From Pectobacterium sp. PL152 (GTDB lineage: Bacteria; Pseudomonadota; Gammaproteobacteria; Enterobacterales; Enterobacteriaceae), in the NCBI GenBank assembly GCA_021907015.1, contig CP091064.1, forward strand, positions 1,364,001-1,428,000: DNA of 64,000 nucleotides. The letters run 5' to 3'. A program made the translations under genes and the position numbers. This document shows positions 56,017-64,000 of this stretch, in pieces. How positions within the stretch are numbered: position 1 is the first letter of the stretch; each line of letters opens with the position of its first letter. Under the pieces are notes generated by a model. That model worked only from the letters and a program-made list of their open reading frames with translations. It was not told the DNA's origin and did no database searches.

Positions 56017-57259
56017 TTGAAGATTTACCTTGTCGGCGGCGCTGTTCGGGACAGCCTGCTGGGTTTACCCGTCACCGAGAAAGATTGGGTGGTGGTCGGC
56101 GCAACGCCGGAGAATCTGCTTACGCAGGGCTACCAGCAGGTTGGAAAGGATTTTCCCGTTTTCTTACACCCCGTTAGCCGCGATGAATACGCACTCGCGC
56201 GTACCGAGCGCAAATCCGGCAAAGGCTATACCGGTTTTGTCTGCCATGCCGCGCCCGATGTCACATTAGAGCAGGATTTACTTCGCCGCGATTTGACCAT
56301 CAATGCCATTGCCCGCACCGAGCGGGGCGACCTTATCGATCCTTATCATGGTCGTCGCGATCTTGAGAATCGCGTACTGCGCCACGTTTCCGACGCGTTC
56401 AGCGAAGATCCGTTACGGGTGCTGCGCGTTGCCCGTTTTGCCGCGCGTTTTGCTCATCTCGGCTTCCAGATTGCAGAAGAAACCATGGCGCTGATGCAAA
56501 AATGGCGCATGAGGGCGAGCTGGCTTACCTGACGCCAGAGCGGGTCTGGAAAGAGACGGAAAAAGCGCTTGGCACCTCATCGCCAGATGTCTATTTTCAG
56601 GTGCTGCGTGACTGCGGCGCACTGGCCGTGCTGTTCCCTGAAATCGATAACCTGTACGGCGTGCCGGCTCCGCCAAATGGCACCCGGAAATCGATACCGG
56701 CATTCATACTATGATGACAGTGGCGATGGCCGCGCGCCTCAGCCCTGAGATTGACGTACGCTTTGCTACGCTGTGCCACGATTTAGGGAAAGGGCTGACG
56801 CCTCCCGAACTGTGGCCGCGGCATCACGGGCATGGGCCGGCGGGGGTCAAACTGGTCGAAGCCCTGTGTCAGCGCCTGCGCGTGCCTAACCCGATTCGCG
56901 ATCTGGCGAAACTGGTTGCCGAATATCATGACCTGATTCATACCGTGCAGGTGTTGCAACCTAAGACCCTGCTGAAGCTATTTGATGCCATTGACGTCTG
57001 GCGCAAGCCGCAGCGTTTGGAGCAGTTAGCGCTCACTAGCGAAGCCGATGCCCGAGGGCGGGCGGGGTTCGAAGAGACGCCTTATCCGCAAGGCGACTAT
57101 CTGCGTGAAGCCTTCCGCGTTGCCAGCCTGGTTAGCAGTGCGGATGTCGTCGCCGACGGTTTTAAAGGTATTGACGTGCGTAATGAGCTGACACGGCGCC
57201 GCACTCAGGCATTGGCAGACTGGAAAGCACAGCAGTCTGATGCCTCAGCCCCATCCTGA
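56017..57259 (+). CDS. cca: Multifunctional CCA-adding enzyme, frameshifted
   Basis: About 414 residues. It adds the CCA end to tRNA; the proteobacterial form also has an HD phosphohydrolase domain. Start is a TTG at 56017 (CAGGAG upstream), reading [15 protein letters not shown]; then [27 protein letters not shown] (metal and template residues) and an HD domain ([24 protein letters not shown]). Frame breaks: near 56503 (an A missing, [13 protein letters not shown] expected) and near 56675 (an A missing, [17 protein letters not shown] expected). The gene is essentially universal, so errors are likely. Confidence 0.94.
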
Positions 57260-57265
57260 AACAAA

Positions 57266-57296
57266 GAGGCCACGCTAATGCGTGGCCTCTTCTTTA
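57266..57296 (+). terminator. Rho-independent terminator after cca
   Basis: GAGGCCACGC, loop TAAT, GCGTGGCCTC, then TTCTTT. It lies between convergent cca and uppP and may serve both. Confidence 0.88.
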
Positions 57297-57322
57297 TCTA
57301 ACGACTCCCGACACTCTCAGTC

Positions 57323-58141
57323 TTACATAAACACCATGTAAACGACGCCCGCGACGATAAAACGGTAAATCGCAAACGGGACAAACGAGATGCGTTTGAT
57401 GATTTTCAGGAAGGTTTTAATCGCAATCAGCGCCACGATAAACGCCGTCACAAAGCCAACGGCAAACATCGGTACATCGGACAGCGACAGGAAATGCCAG
57501 CTTTTATACAGATCCAGAACGGTCGCGCCCATCATCATGGGAACCGCCAGAATAAAAGAGAACTCGGAAGCCGCATAGCGGCTGACGCCCACCAGCATCC
57601 CGCCGGAAATGGTCGCGCCCGAACGTGAAAAACCGGGCCACAGCGCCAGACATTGAAAACAACCAATCATAAATGCCTGACGATGCGTGATGTCATCCAG
57701 CCCGACTGCGCGCGGTTTTTTAGGCTTGAACCATTCCGCCGCTAACAGCAGGAAACCACCGACAACCAGCGCATACATCACGTTCTGTGGGTAAAACAGC
57801 GATTTGATCACGTCATGGAAAACCAGCCCCAGCACCACAGCGGGAATCATCGCCAGTAAGATGTGCGTCAGTTTCAGACGACCCGCCGTATTCCCCTCAT
57901 GCGGGACTTCACCGAAGTGAATCCCAATCAGACCAAAGAGACGGCGCCAGAACATCACGACAACGGCCAGAATCGAGCCAAGCTGAATAATCACTTCAAA
58001 CGTCTTGGCTTTCTCATCAACAAACCCTAACCAATGACCAACAATAATCATATGCCCCGTAGACGATACGGGCAAAAACTCGGTCAGTCCTTCGACCACG
58101 CCAAGAATAAATGCGATTAGCAATGAATGCAGGTCAGTCAT
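57323..58141 (-). CDS. uppP: Undecaprenyl-diphosphatase UppP (BacA)
   Basis: 272 residues, polytopic inner-membrane protein that recycles undecaprenyl pyrophosphate for cell-wall synthesis and gives bacitracin resistance. Conserved active-site regions: [20 protein letters not shown] near residue 16 and [15 protein letters not shown] near 170. It is convergent with cca, as in E. coli; folB and plsY follow beyond an ERIC element. Confidence 0.96.
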   Translation of the reverse strand: MTDLHSLLIAFILGVVEGLTEFLPVSSTGHMIIVGHWLGFVDEKAKTFEVIIQLGSILAVVVMFWRRLFGLIGIHFGEVPHEGNTAGRLKLTHILLAMIPAVVLGLVFHDVIKSLFYPQNVMYALVVGGFLLLAAEWFKPKKPRAVGLDDITHRQAFMIGCFQCLALWPGFSRSGATISGGMLVGVSRYAASEFSFILAVPMMMGATVLDLYKSWHFLSLSDVPMFAVGFVTAFIVALIAIKTFLKIIKRISFVPFAIYRFIVAGVVYMVFM

Positions 58142-58182
58142 CTAAAAATCCTTGCCTTAATAAAAACGAAAATTCAGCCCAT

Positions 58183-58214
58183 AAAAAAGCGGCCGCGTAC
58201 TTTCGCGAGCCGCT
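58183..58214 (-). terminator. Rho-independent terminator of folB
   Basis: On the minus strand AGCGGCTCGCG, loop AAAGTA, CGCGGCCGCT, then T6 (A6 at 58183-58188). It lies 200 bases beyond folB, with an ERIC element between. Confidence 0.75.
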
Positions 58215-58216
58215 AC

Positions 58217-58346
58217 ATACCCTAAATAATTCGAGTTGCAGGAAGGCAGCAAGCAAGCGAGCGAGTCCCGACGAGCTTACTCTGGTAAGTGATTCGGGTG
58301 AGTTCACGCAGCCAACACACATGCAGCTTGAAGTATGACGGGAATA
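58217..58346 (+). repeat. ERIC element, about 130 bp
   Basis: Starts ATACCCTAAATAATTCGAG, core ACGAGCTTACTCTGGTAAG then TGATTCGGGTGAG, ends AGTATGACGGGAATA. A plain copy without extra modules, between uppP and folB. Confidence 0.88.
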
Positions 58347-58415
58347 ACTGGCTTATAGACTGTTTAGGTTACGGTTTAGTTGCATGTAAATCAGTATTTT
58401 TCTGTTAAATAAGAT

Positions 58416-58769
58416 TTATCGCGCGCCGCGTTCAATAATGACGCCAACCTGACGCGCCTGCGCCACCGCGCCCGGCTTGCTGAGCTTGATCCGCAACCAA
58501 GGTATCGAGAAGCGCTGCATCAGCATGTGGGCGACTTCTTCAGCGACGCGTTCCACCAGAGCAAAGCGCTGGTTTGCCACATGGACAATCACCGCCTCGC
58601 TGACATCCGCATAGCTCAAACAGTCATTAACATCGTCACTGGCGGCTGCCTGACGGTTGTCCCAGCCCATTTCGATATCGAACACCAGTTTCTGCTGGAT
58701 AGTCTGTTCCCAATCGTAAACACCAATAGTAGTGATTACAGTAAGTTCTTCAATAAATACGATATCCAT
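58416..58769 (-). CDS. folB: Dihydroneopterin aldolase FolB
   Basis: About 118 residues. It converts dihydroneopterin to hydroxymethyldihydropterin in folate synthesis. [21 protein letters not shown] at the start, [11 protein letters not shown] and [15 protein letters not shown] (catalytic Glu) near 75, and [11 protein letters not shown]-like end ([14 protein letters not shown], catalytic Lys). The second of two adjacent ATG codons, 58769, fits family starts. It is divergent from plsY, as in E. coli. Confidence 0.95.
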   Translation of the reverse strand: MDIVFIEELTVITTIGVYDWEQTIQQKLVFDIEMGWDNRQAAASDDVNDCLSYADVSEAVIVHVANQRFALVERVAEEVAHMLMQRFSIPWLRIKLSKPGAVAQARQVGVIIERGAR

Positions 58770-58876
58770 CACGCCATTCTCTGTTTTTGTCGCTGTCGGA
58801 TACCACTTCCGACGGAATGTGCGTATTATCCACAGATGAGAAGAGTAAAACGACCCTTATTAAACGGAATGGCGTT

Positions 58877-59511
58877 ATGAGTGTTACCGCGCTTGGTATG
58901 ATGTTAATCGCGTATCTGTGTGGCTCTATTTCCAGTGCGATTTTGTTTTGCAGAATTGCTGGGCTACCTGACCCGCGTCAGCATGGTTCCGGGAACCCCG
59001 GAGCGACTAACGTATTGCGTATTGGCGGCAAGGCTGCCGCTGCGACCGTATTGGTGTTTGATGTCCTGAAAGGCATGCTGCCAGTCTGGGCCGCTTACGC
59101 GCTGGGCGTTCCCCCGCTGTATCTCGGGTTAACCGCCATCGCTGCCTGCCTCGGCCATATTTATCCGGTCTTTTTCCACTTTCGCGGCGGCAAAGGTGTG
59201 GCAACGGCTTTTGGTGCCATCGCACCAATCGGCTGGGATCTGACGGGTCTGATGACCGGCACCTGGTTACTCACCGTCCTGCTGAGCGGTTATTCCTCAC
59301 TCGGCGCCATCGTCAGTGCGCTCATCGCGCCGTTTTATGTCTGGTGGTTCAAGCCGCAGTTTACGTTTCCCGTTGCGATGCTCTCTTGTCTGATCCTGAT
59401 GCGTCACCACGACAATATCCAGCGCCTATGGCGCGGACAGGAAAGTAAAATCTGGAACAAGCTGCGTAAGAAGAAACAGCCAGAAGACGAACAAACGCCC
59501 CCGAGGCATAA
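58877..59511 (+). CDS. plsY: Glycerol-3-phosphate acyltransferase PlsY, 3' end frameshifted
   Basis: About 211 residues, polytopic membrane enzyme using acyl-phosphate to acylate glycerol-3-phosphate. Motifs: [12 protein letters not shown] near residue 36, the [20 protein letters not shown] segment near 95 and the third loop with [11 protein letters not shown]. Start at 58877 ([10 protein letters not shown]) matches the family. The frame as given runs past the terminator to 59596; one more C in the C5 run near 59500 would give a stop at 59509-59511, just before the hairpin, as expected. Sequence error is likely. Confidence 0.9.
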
Positions 59512-59516
59512 GGCAA

Positions 59517-59546
59517 AAAAATTCCCGTTTTCACGGGAATTTTTTA
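59517..59546 (+). terminator. Rho-independent terminator of plsY
   Basis: AAAATTCCCG, loop TTTTCA, CGGGAATTTTTT. It follows the inferred corrected plsY stop by five bases. Confidence 0.88.
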
Positions 59547-59554
59547 TGAAAGAT

Positions 59555-59746
59555 CCCCTAAATAATTCGAGTTGCGTGAAGGCGGCGACGCAGTGAATCC
59601 CCAGGAGCTTACACAAGTAAGTGACTGGGGTGAGCGAGGACAAATCGGCTTAGCCGATTTGAACGCCGCTTGCGGCGGCCCTTAAGGGCGAGGCTCAGAG
59701 ATGAGCCGAGTATTGCCAACGCACATGCAGCTTGAAGTATGAAGGG
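59555..59746 (+). repeat. ERIC element with an inserted module (about 192 bp)
   Basis: The core GTGAATCCCCAGGAGCTTAC then AAGTAAGTGACTGGGGTGAG is the classical ERIC sequence. About 65 bases of hairpin-rich DNA (ACAAATCGGCTTAGCCGATT, ACGCCGCTTGCGGCGGC, CCCTTAAGGG) follow the core before the normal right end (ATGCAGCTTGAAGTATGA). The module resembles that in the 34031 copy in structure. Confidence 0.9.
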
Positions 59747-59750
59747 GGAA

Positions 59751-61335
59751 TTAGAATCGGCCGATGGCGGCAAACGCCTGCGACTGAACTTTAAACTGTG
59801 CCATACTTTCCGCCAGCAGACGCGCCTGATCTTCCAGTGAACGCGTGGCAGCGGCGGACTCTTCGACCAAAGACGCATTTTGCTGGGCGACTTCATCCAT
59901 CTGCGATACCGCCAGATTCACCTGCCCAATACCATTGCTCTGCTCACGCGTTGCCGTTGAAATCTCACGCATCAGGGACGTTACGCGCGCCACGGCGTCA
60001 GAAACGTCATTCATCGTGTCACCCGCCATTTTTGCCATCACGGTGCCTTCATTGACACGGCTCTGCGATTCTTCCATCAGCGTTTTAATCTCTTTAGCCG
60101 ATTGCGCACTGCGCTGCGCCAGATTGCGGACTTCACCCGCTACCACAGCAAATCCCCGCCCTTGCTCACCCGCACGTGCAGCTTCAACCGCCGCGTTCAG
60201 CGCCAGAATATTGGTCTGGAACGCGATACCGTCAATCACCGCCAGAATATCGGCAATACGTTCTGAGCTGCTGGAGATCATCTGCATTTTCTCAATCATG
60301 CCGCCCACGGTCTCGCTGCCTTTATTGGCGATATCCGACACATTTTGCGCCAGCGTATGCGCTTGTTCCGCACTCTCCGCATTCAGCGCTACCGTGGCAG
60401 TCAGTTGCTCCATACTGGCGGCGGTTTCTTCCAGCGATGAGGCTGACTCTTCCGTACGCGCAGCCAGATGGGTATTGCCAGAAGACAGTTCGCGCGTGCC
60501 GACATCAATCTGCATACCGGCATCACGGACGCGCCCCACAGCGGTTGCCAGTGAAGACTGCATTGCCTGCATCGCCTGAATCAGGCGGCCGATTTCATTA
60601 TTACCGCCCCCGGCGATACGCTGGGTCAAATCACCACGAGCAATAAATTCCAGCTGGGCAACCGCCTCTTCAAGCTGAGACAGGATAGAACGCTTCAGCG
60701 CAATCCAGGCAGCCAATACCAGCAGCAGAACGACGACACAGGCAATACCAATGATCGTCAGGCGCTCGAATGCGAAGCTCTCGGCTTCTGTGAGCATGTT
60801 TTCCCCACTTCCAGGCCGAAGTCGCGGAATTCGTTCGCCACCTTATCCATCTTAACGCTGAGCGGCGGCAGCACGTCTTGCAGCAGCACGTAATAAGCGG
60901 CAACATCGCCGCGTTTCAGCGCATCGACCATCGGCTGAACGCCAAGATTCATGTATTGCTCATAGTTGCTTTTAACTTCCGCCGCCATTTTGGCACCGCG
61001 CTCCGTTACGGTGCCGTAGGAAAGAAAGCGCGCCATTTCTTTTGAGAGAGCGCCGTGTAGGCTTCTGCCCGCGAGACCGATGCATTCGCGAGATCGGTCG
61101 ACCCACTTTCCATCTGACGAGCGGCCAACGCCGCGCCCGTTCTGGCACGCAGCGACGCGGTATAGCTCCCCGCTAGCGCCGTCACTTCTTTGCCCTGAAT
61201 CTTGTCGATTGTGGTCAGCGACGTGATCCCTTGATTGATTGAGGTGATGCCAATTCCGCAGACCAGCAATAACAGCAGTACCATCGTTCCTAACAAAGCA
61301 ATCAAGCTCGTCTTGATTGTGATGCTTCTTAACAT
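59751..61335 (-). CDS. Methyl-accepting chemotaxis protein (Tsr/Tar type), frameshifted
   Basis: About 528 residues. TM1 near the N-terminus (LIALLGTMVLLLLLVCGIGI), a small helical periplasmic sensor (LASYTASLRARTGAALA style), TM2 (LTIIGIACVVVLLLVLAAWI), HAMP (LEFIARGDLTQRI) and the cytoplasmic hairpin with [20 protein letters not shown]. There is no C-terminal NWETF-type tether; it ends SQAFAAIGRF. Start at 61335 with CAGGGAAAC upstream. Two missing bases, near 61050 and near 60797, divide the frame. A clear sigma-28 promoter precedes it. Ligand unknown. Confidence 0.88.
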
Positions 61336-61410
61336 TTTTGTTTCCCTGATATTACAAATGATAAATAAATGCGGAGAAATGCTCCACATAACGTGATCTT
61401 GATCATGTTC

Positions 61411-61437
61411 CTATCGGTAACAAGCCTGCTTTCTTTA
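61411..61437 (-). promoter_or_regulatory. Sigma-28 (FliA) promoter of the chemoreceptor gene
   Basis: On the minus strand TAAAGAAA, 11 bases, ACCGATAG, close to the flagellar consensus, 76 bases before the start at 61335. Confidence 0.8.
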
Positions 61438-61583
61438 AAGAAACTTTAGTAACGAAAGTATTTTTACTTAAACGACACATGCGAGCGCCTGGCGCCTCGC
61501 CACGCTAAAAATCGGGGACATTAAACGCTTTTTGGCTATAATGACGGCCACGCTATTTCAGGTTTTAAGAGAAGGAAACTGAC

Positions 61584-62114
61584 ATGAGTCTGAACGATGT
61601 GCCGGCAGGTAAAGATCTGCCAGAAGATATCTATGTAGTGATTGAAATCCCCGCGAATGCCGATCCAATCAAATATGAAATTGATAAAGATACCGGCGCG
61701 CTGTTTGTAGACCGTTTCATGTCTACCGCCATGTTCTACCCATGCAACTACGGCTATATCAACCACACGCTGTCTCTGGATGGCGACCCGGTTGACGTTC
61801 TGGTGCCAACCCCGTATCCGCTGCAGCCGGGCTCAGTAATCCGCTGCCGCCCTGTTGGCGTGCTGAAAATGACCGACGAAGCAGGCGAAGATGCCAAGCT
61901 GGTTGCCGTTCCGCACAGCAAGCTGACCAAAGAATACGATCACATTAAAGACGTTAACGACCTGCCTGAGCTGCTGCGTGCACAGATCGGCCACTTCTTT
62001 GAGCACTACAAAGATCTGGAAAAAGGCAAGTGGGTGAAAGTTGAAGGTTGGGATAACGCTGAAGCGGCAAAAGCCGAGATCGTTGCTTCCTTCGAGCGCG
62101 CGAAAAACAAATAA
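61584..62114 (+). CDS. ppa: Inorganic pyrophosphatase
   Basis: 176 residues, the family I length. It hydrolyses pyrophosphate, pulling biosynthetic reactions forward. Active-site residues lie in [17 protein letters not shown], the [20 protein letters not shown] signature near residue 55-74 (metal Asp triad) and the [22 protein letters not shown] helix. AGAGAAGGAAACTGAC precedes the ATG. It is convergent with ytfP. Confidence 0.98.
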   Translation: MSLNDVPAGKDLPEDIYVVIEIPANADPIKYEIDKDTGALFVDRFMSTAMFYPCNYGYINHTLSLDGDPVDVLVPTPYPLQPGSVIRCRPVGVLKMTDEAGEDAKLVAVPHSKLTKEYDHIKDVNDLPELLRAQIGHFFEHYKDLEKGKWVKVEGWDNAEAAKAEIVASFERAKNK

Positions 62115-62165
62115 GCGCCACGCGATATGCATGAAAGCCCTTAGGGCTCAAGATATCGCACGATC

Positions 62166-62192
62166 AAAAACACCGCCTTGCGCGGTGTTTTT
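62166..62192 (+). terminator. Rho-independent terminator of ppa
   Basis: AAAACACCGC, loop CTTGC, GCGGTGTTTTT. It lies 52 bases after the ppa stop. Confidence 0.9.
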
Positions 62193-62225
62193 ATTTATGA
62201 CCCTGACTTGATTGGCGACTCGACC

Positions 62226-62585
62226 TCAAGCCTCTTCTTCATCTTCTTCATTACGCTTCAGCCAGTCACCGCTGGCTATGCGCGTCAGCCCTACAACAGA
62301 GTGTTTGTACAGATAGATCCAGGCACTGCCCAGAGGTGTGGAAATCAGCTCACGTTGGTATTCGTGACCGTCCCGCTTTAAGGCATCCAGTTCCGTCAAT
62401 ATCGATGAACTAATGCGATAAACCTCACAATGGATTTCGCCATCACCAGGTACTACTGCCGGATAATGGCCGAGATCGTACAGCTCGAAACCTGCGAGCT
62501 GACAATCCCCTAGCCATTGCGCATTTGTCATCCAATGACTATTTCCCTGTTTGCGTCGTAAACTGCCGTAAACAATAATTCGCAT
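62226..62585 (-). CDS. ytfP: YtfP, gamma-glutamylcyclotransferase-like protein
   Basis: 119 residues of the GGCT-like fold (AIG2/BtrG-like). VYGSLRRKQGNSHWM near the start is the substrate loop, with the catalytic-type Glu in LDALKRDGHEYQRE near residue 70. It lies 2 bases after tamB, so the two are co-transcribed, and faces ppa, as in E. coli. The physiological substrate of YtfP is not known. Acidic C-terminus EEDEEEA. Confidence 0.93.
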   Translation of the reverse strand: MRIIVYGSLRRKQGNSHWMTNAQWLGDCQLAGFELYDLGHYPAVVPGDGEIHCEVYRISSSILTELDALKRDGHEYQRELISTPLGSAWIYLYKHSVVGLTRIASGDWLKRNEEDEEEA

Positions 62586-62587
62586 CG

Positions 62588-64000
62588 CTAAAACTCAAAC
62601 TGATAGAGCACATCTAATGCCTGGCTAATTCCAGACACCGCTTCCAAGTATAGCTTTGGCATCAGGCGGTAACGCAGCGTTAACGTTGCCAAAGAATCGA
62701 ATATGCCAACACCATATTTCACTTGCAGACCCGGAAGGACGTAGCCGCTGACGACAACCTGAGAATTATCGCCAACACCCTGTGTATCCAGAGCTAAATT
62801 ACTTACGCCAAAGGCCTCGCCGATTTTACCCACAACTTGACCACTTTGTGCAACCCCTAAACCGACTAACATTGAGGTCATTGCCGAGCTATCGGCTCCA
62901 CCACTGTCCAAACCCTGTCCGCGCAGCAGATAAGAGAGCGCTTCCTGCTGCGACATTGCCGGATCGGAGAAGACTTCCAGCTTCGGCGTGGCGGCCATGC
63001 CGGTGACACGCACGCCAGCGGTGACGTCATTAGCGGTGTTGTCTGGGTTACGAATGGCTTCGATATTCAGGATCGGCTGATCCGGCGGGCCGGAGAACAG
63101 AATCAGCCCCTTGCGGACGATCAAATCCTGTCCGTAGGCTTTAAAGCGGCCGGACGGAATATCGATTTGCCCGTTCAGCCCTAATCCGCGCTCGTCCTGA
63201 ACCATTTTCAGGTCGCCCTGTAAGCGGGCAGCCAGCCCGAACGCATCCAGCCGCACATCATTCCCGACGCGGATCGTCAGATTGCTGTTAATCGGAATGG
63301 CCGCACTGGCTTTCTTCAGCGGCTGGCGCTGCGCATCCAGCATGACTTCATCCGACGACACCGCCACCGCGCTTTCCGGCATATCTTTAACCACAATGCG
63401 CGCCCACGGAATACTGACCGAGCCGTTTAACGCAAACAGCTGTGGCGTAGCCTCGAAGACAATATCCGGCGAGACATCTAGCCGCGCCATAGGCGGAATC
63501 GTTACCCGCAGCTTCTGGCCTTTCGCCGCAATCCGCGCACGCCAGGCATCAGGTCGCGACCAATCGGCATTCCCGCCGAGATTCAACTGCCCGTTATCCG
63601 TTTTCAGGAAACCTTGCAACGTTGACGACATCCCGCTGAAATTCACCGCCAGCCGTCCGTTGGTCAGATCGACCGGCATCCAGTTGCCATCAATATCCAA
63701 TCGCTCCAGCACCATCTGGCCGAAGATCTGAGGACGGGCGGCATCCCCTGCCAGACGCAGGTTCGCATTCAGTATCCCCGCCGCTTTCTCTCCTTTACTC
63801 AACGCAGGGTTGAGCAAGGCCAGTGAAATAGTGTTGATCGTGACGTTGCCGCCGAGATTGCGCCGTCCCTGTGGATCGGTCACCTGAATATCGCCGCTGA
63901 AGCGCCCGTTCTCGCGAATCGCCATCAGCCAGCCAAGCTGCGCCCGCCCGCGATCGAGCCCGGCATTCAGCGTAAAGGTATCGAAATCAATCGGCAGCGT
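62588..64000 (-). CDS. tamB: TamB, translocation and assembly module inner-membrane subunit (partial, C-terminal part)
   Basis: The frame is open through the right edge of the window, so only the C-terminal 470 residues are seen. They belong to the DUF490/TamB domain: [47 protein letters not shown]-type helix ([14 protein letters not shown]) and the C-terminal LYQFEF strand. TamB spans the periplasm and, with TamA, inserts some outer-membrane proteins and moves lipids. The neighbouring ytfP and ppa order matches E. coli. Confidence 0.95.
   Translation of the reverse strand, partial: TLPIDFDTFTLNAGLDRGRAQLGWLMAIRENGRFSGDIQVTDPQGRRNLGGNVTINTISLALLNPALSKGEKAAGILNANLRLAGDAARPQIFGQMVLERLDIDGNWMPVDLTNGRLAVNFSGMSSTLQGFLKTDNGQLNLGGNADWSRPDAWRARIAAKGQKLRVTIPPMARLDVSPDIVFEATPQLFALNGSVSIPWARIVVKDMPESAVAVSSDEVMLDAQRQPLKKASAAIPINSNLTIRVGNDVRLDAFGLAARLQGDLKMVQDERGLGLNGQIDIPSGRFKAYGQDLIVRKGLILFSGPPDQPILNIEAIRNPDNTANDVTAGVRVTGMAATPKLEVFSDPAMSQQEALSYLLRGQGLDSGGADSSAMTSMLVGLGVAQSGQVVGKIGEAFGVSNLALDTQGVGDNSQVVVSGYVLPGLQVKYGVGIFDSLATLTLRYRLMPKLYLEAVSGISQALDVLYQFEF

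Noticed and set aside
58877-59596. PlsY as a 240-residue protein ending beyond the terminator
   Set aside because: The extra tail would be encoded by the terminator and an ERIC element. A one-base correction gives the family-length protein ending just before the hairpin.

Overview
The window looks like chromosomal DNA of a soft-rot enterobacterium, most probably Pectobacterium. The housekeeping genes (eno-pyrG-mazG-relA-rlmD-barA, hldE-glnE-ygiF, cca-uppP-folB-plsY, ppa-ytfP-tamB) encode typical Enterobacterales proteins. Between them lie pectin and rhamnogalacturonan genes (GH28, RhiN/RhiT), a full D-galactarate/D-glucarate pathway, and several ERIC repeats. The genus call is inference from gene content, not from a marker gene.

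Layout. 0-6 kb: a free-standing EAL phosphodiesterase, an unrecognised large protein, an orphan sugar-binding protein and a cytoplasmic GH28 pectinase-like enzyme. 6-11 kb: queD and queE, then two periplasmic metallo-beta-lactamase-fold hydrolases resembling methyl parathion hydrolase, with a LysR regulator and a YgfF-like dehydrogenase. 11-15 kb: RhiN and RhiT for rhamnogalacturonide use, plus a LysR regulator. 15-21 kb: an aldehyde dehydrogenase, a DJ-1/PfpI protein, and a TonB receptor with its periplasmic binding protein. 21-32 kb: eno, pyrG, mazG, relA, rlmD and barA. 33-43 kb: garK, garR, garL, gudD, gudX and gudP on the minus strand, with garD divergent. 44-47 kb: an Aer-like receptor, two FlxA-like proteins under sigma-28-type signals, and ypeB. 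47-64 kb: ligA, hldE, glnE, ygiF, ygiM, cca, uppP, folB, plsY, a chemoreceptor, ppa, ytfP and tamB (cut by the window edge).

Genes working together. GarD and GudD converge on 5-keto-4-deoxy-D-glucarate. GarL, GarR and GarK turn this into 2-phosphoglycerate, the substrate of the enolase encoded 11 kb away. GudP is the likely uptake route. RhiT and RhiN import and cleave unsaturated rhamnogalacturonides. BarA is the GacS-type kinase that, in this group, controls exoenzymes through GacA/RsmB.

Sequence quality. About seventeen genes, including essential or near-universal ones (ligA, hldE, cca, plsY, glnE), are broken by one- or two-base indels, mostly in short homopolymers. I read these as sequencing or assembly errors and give the merged gene extents. 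Intergenic DNA carries five ERIC elements (three with extra inserted modules), a three-copy repeat of about 220 bp that I do not recognise, and several clear terminators. No rRNA, tRNA, CRISPR array, insertion sequence or prophage was seen.
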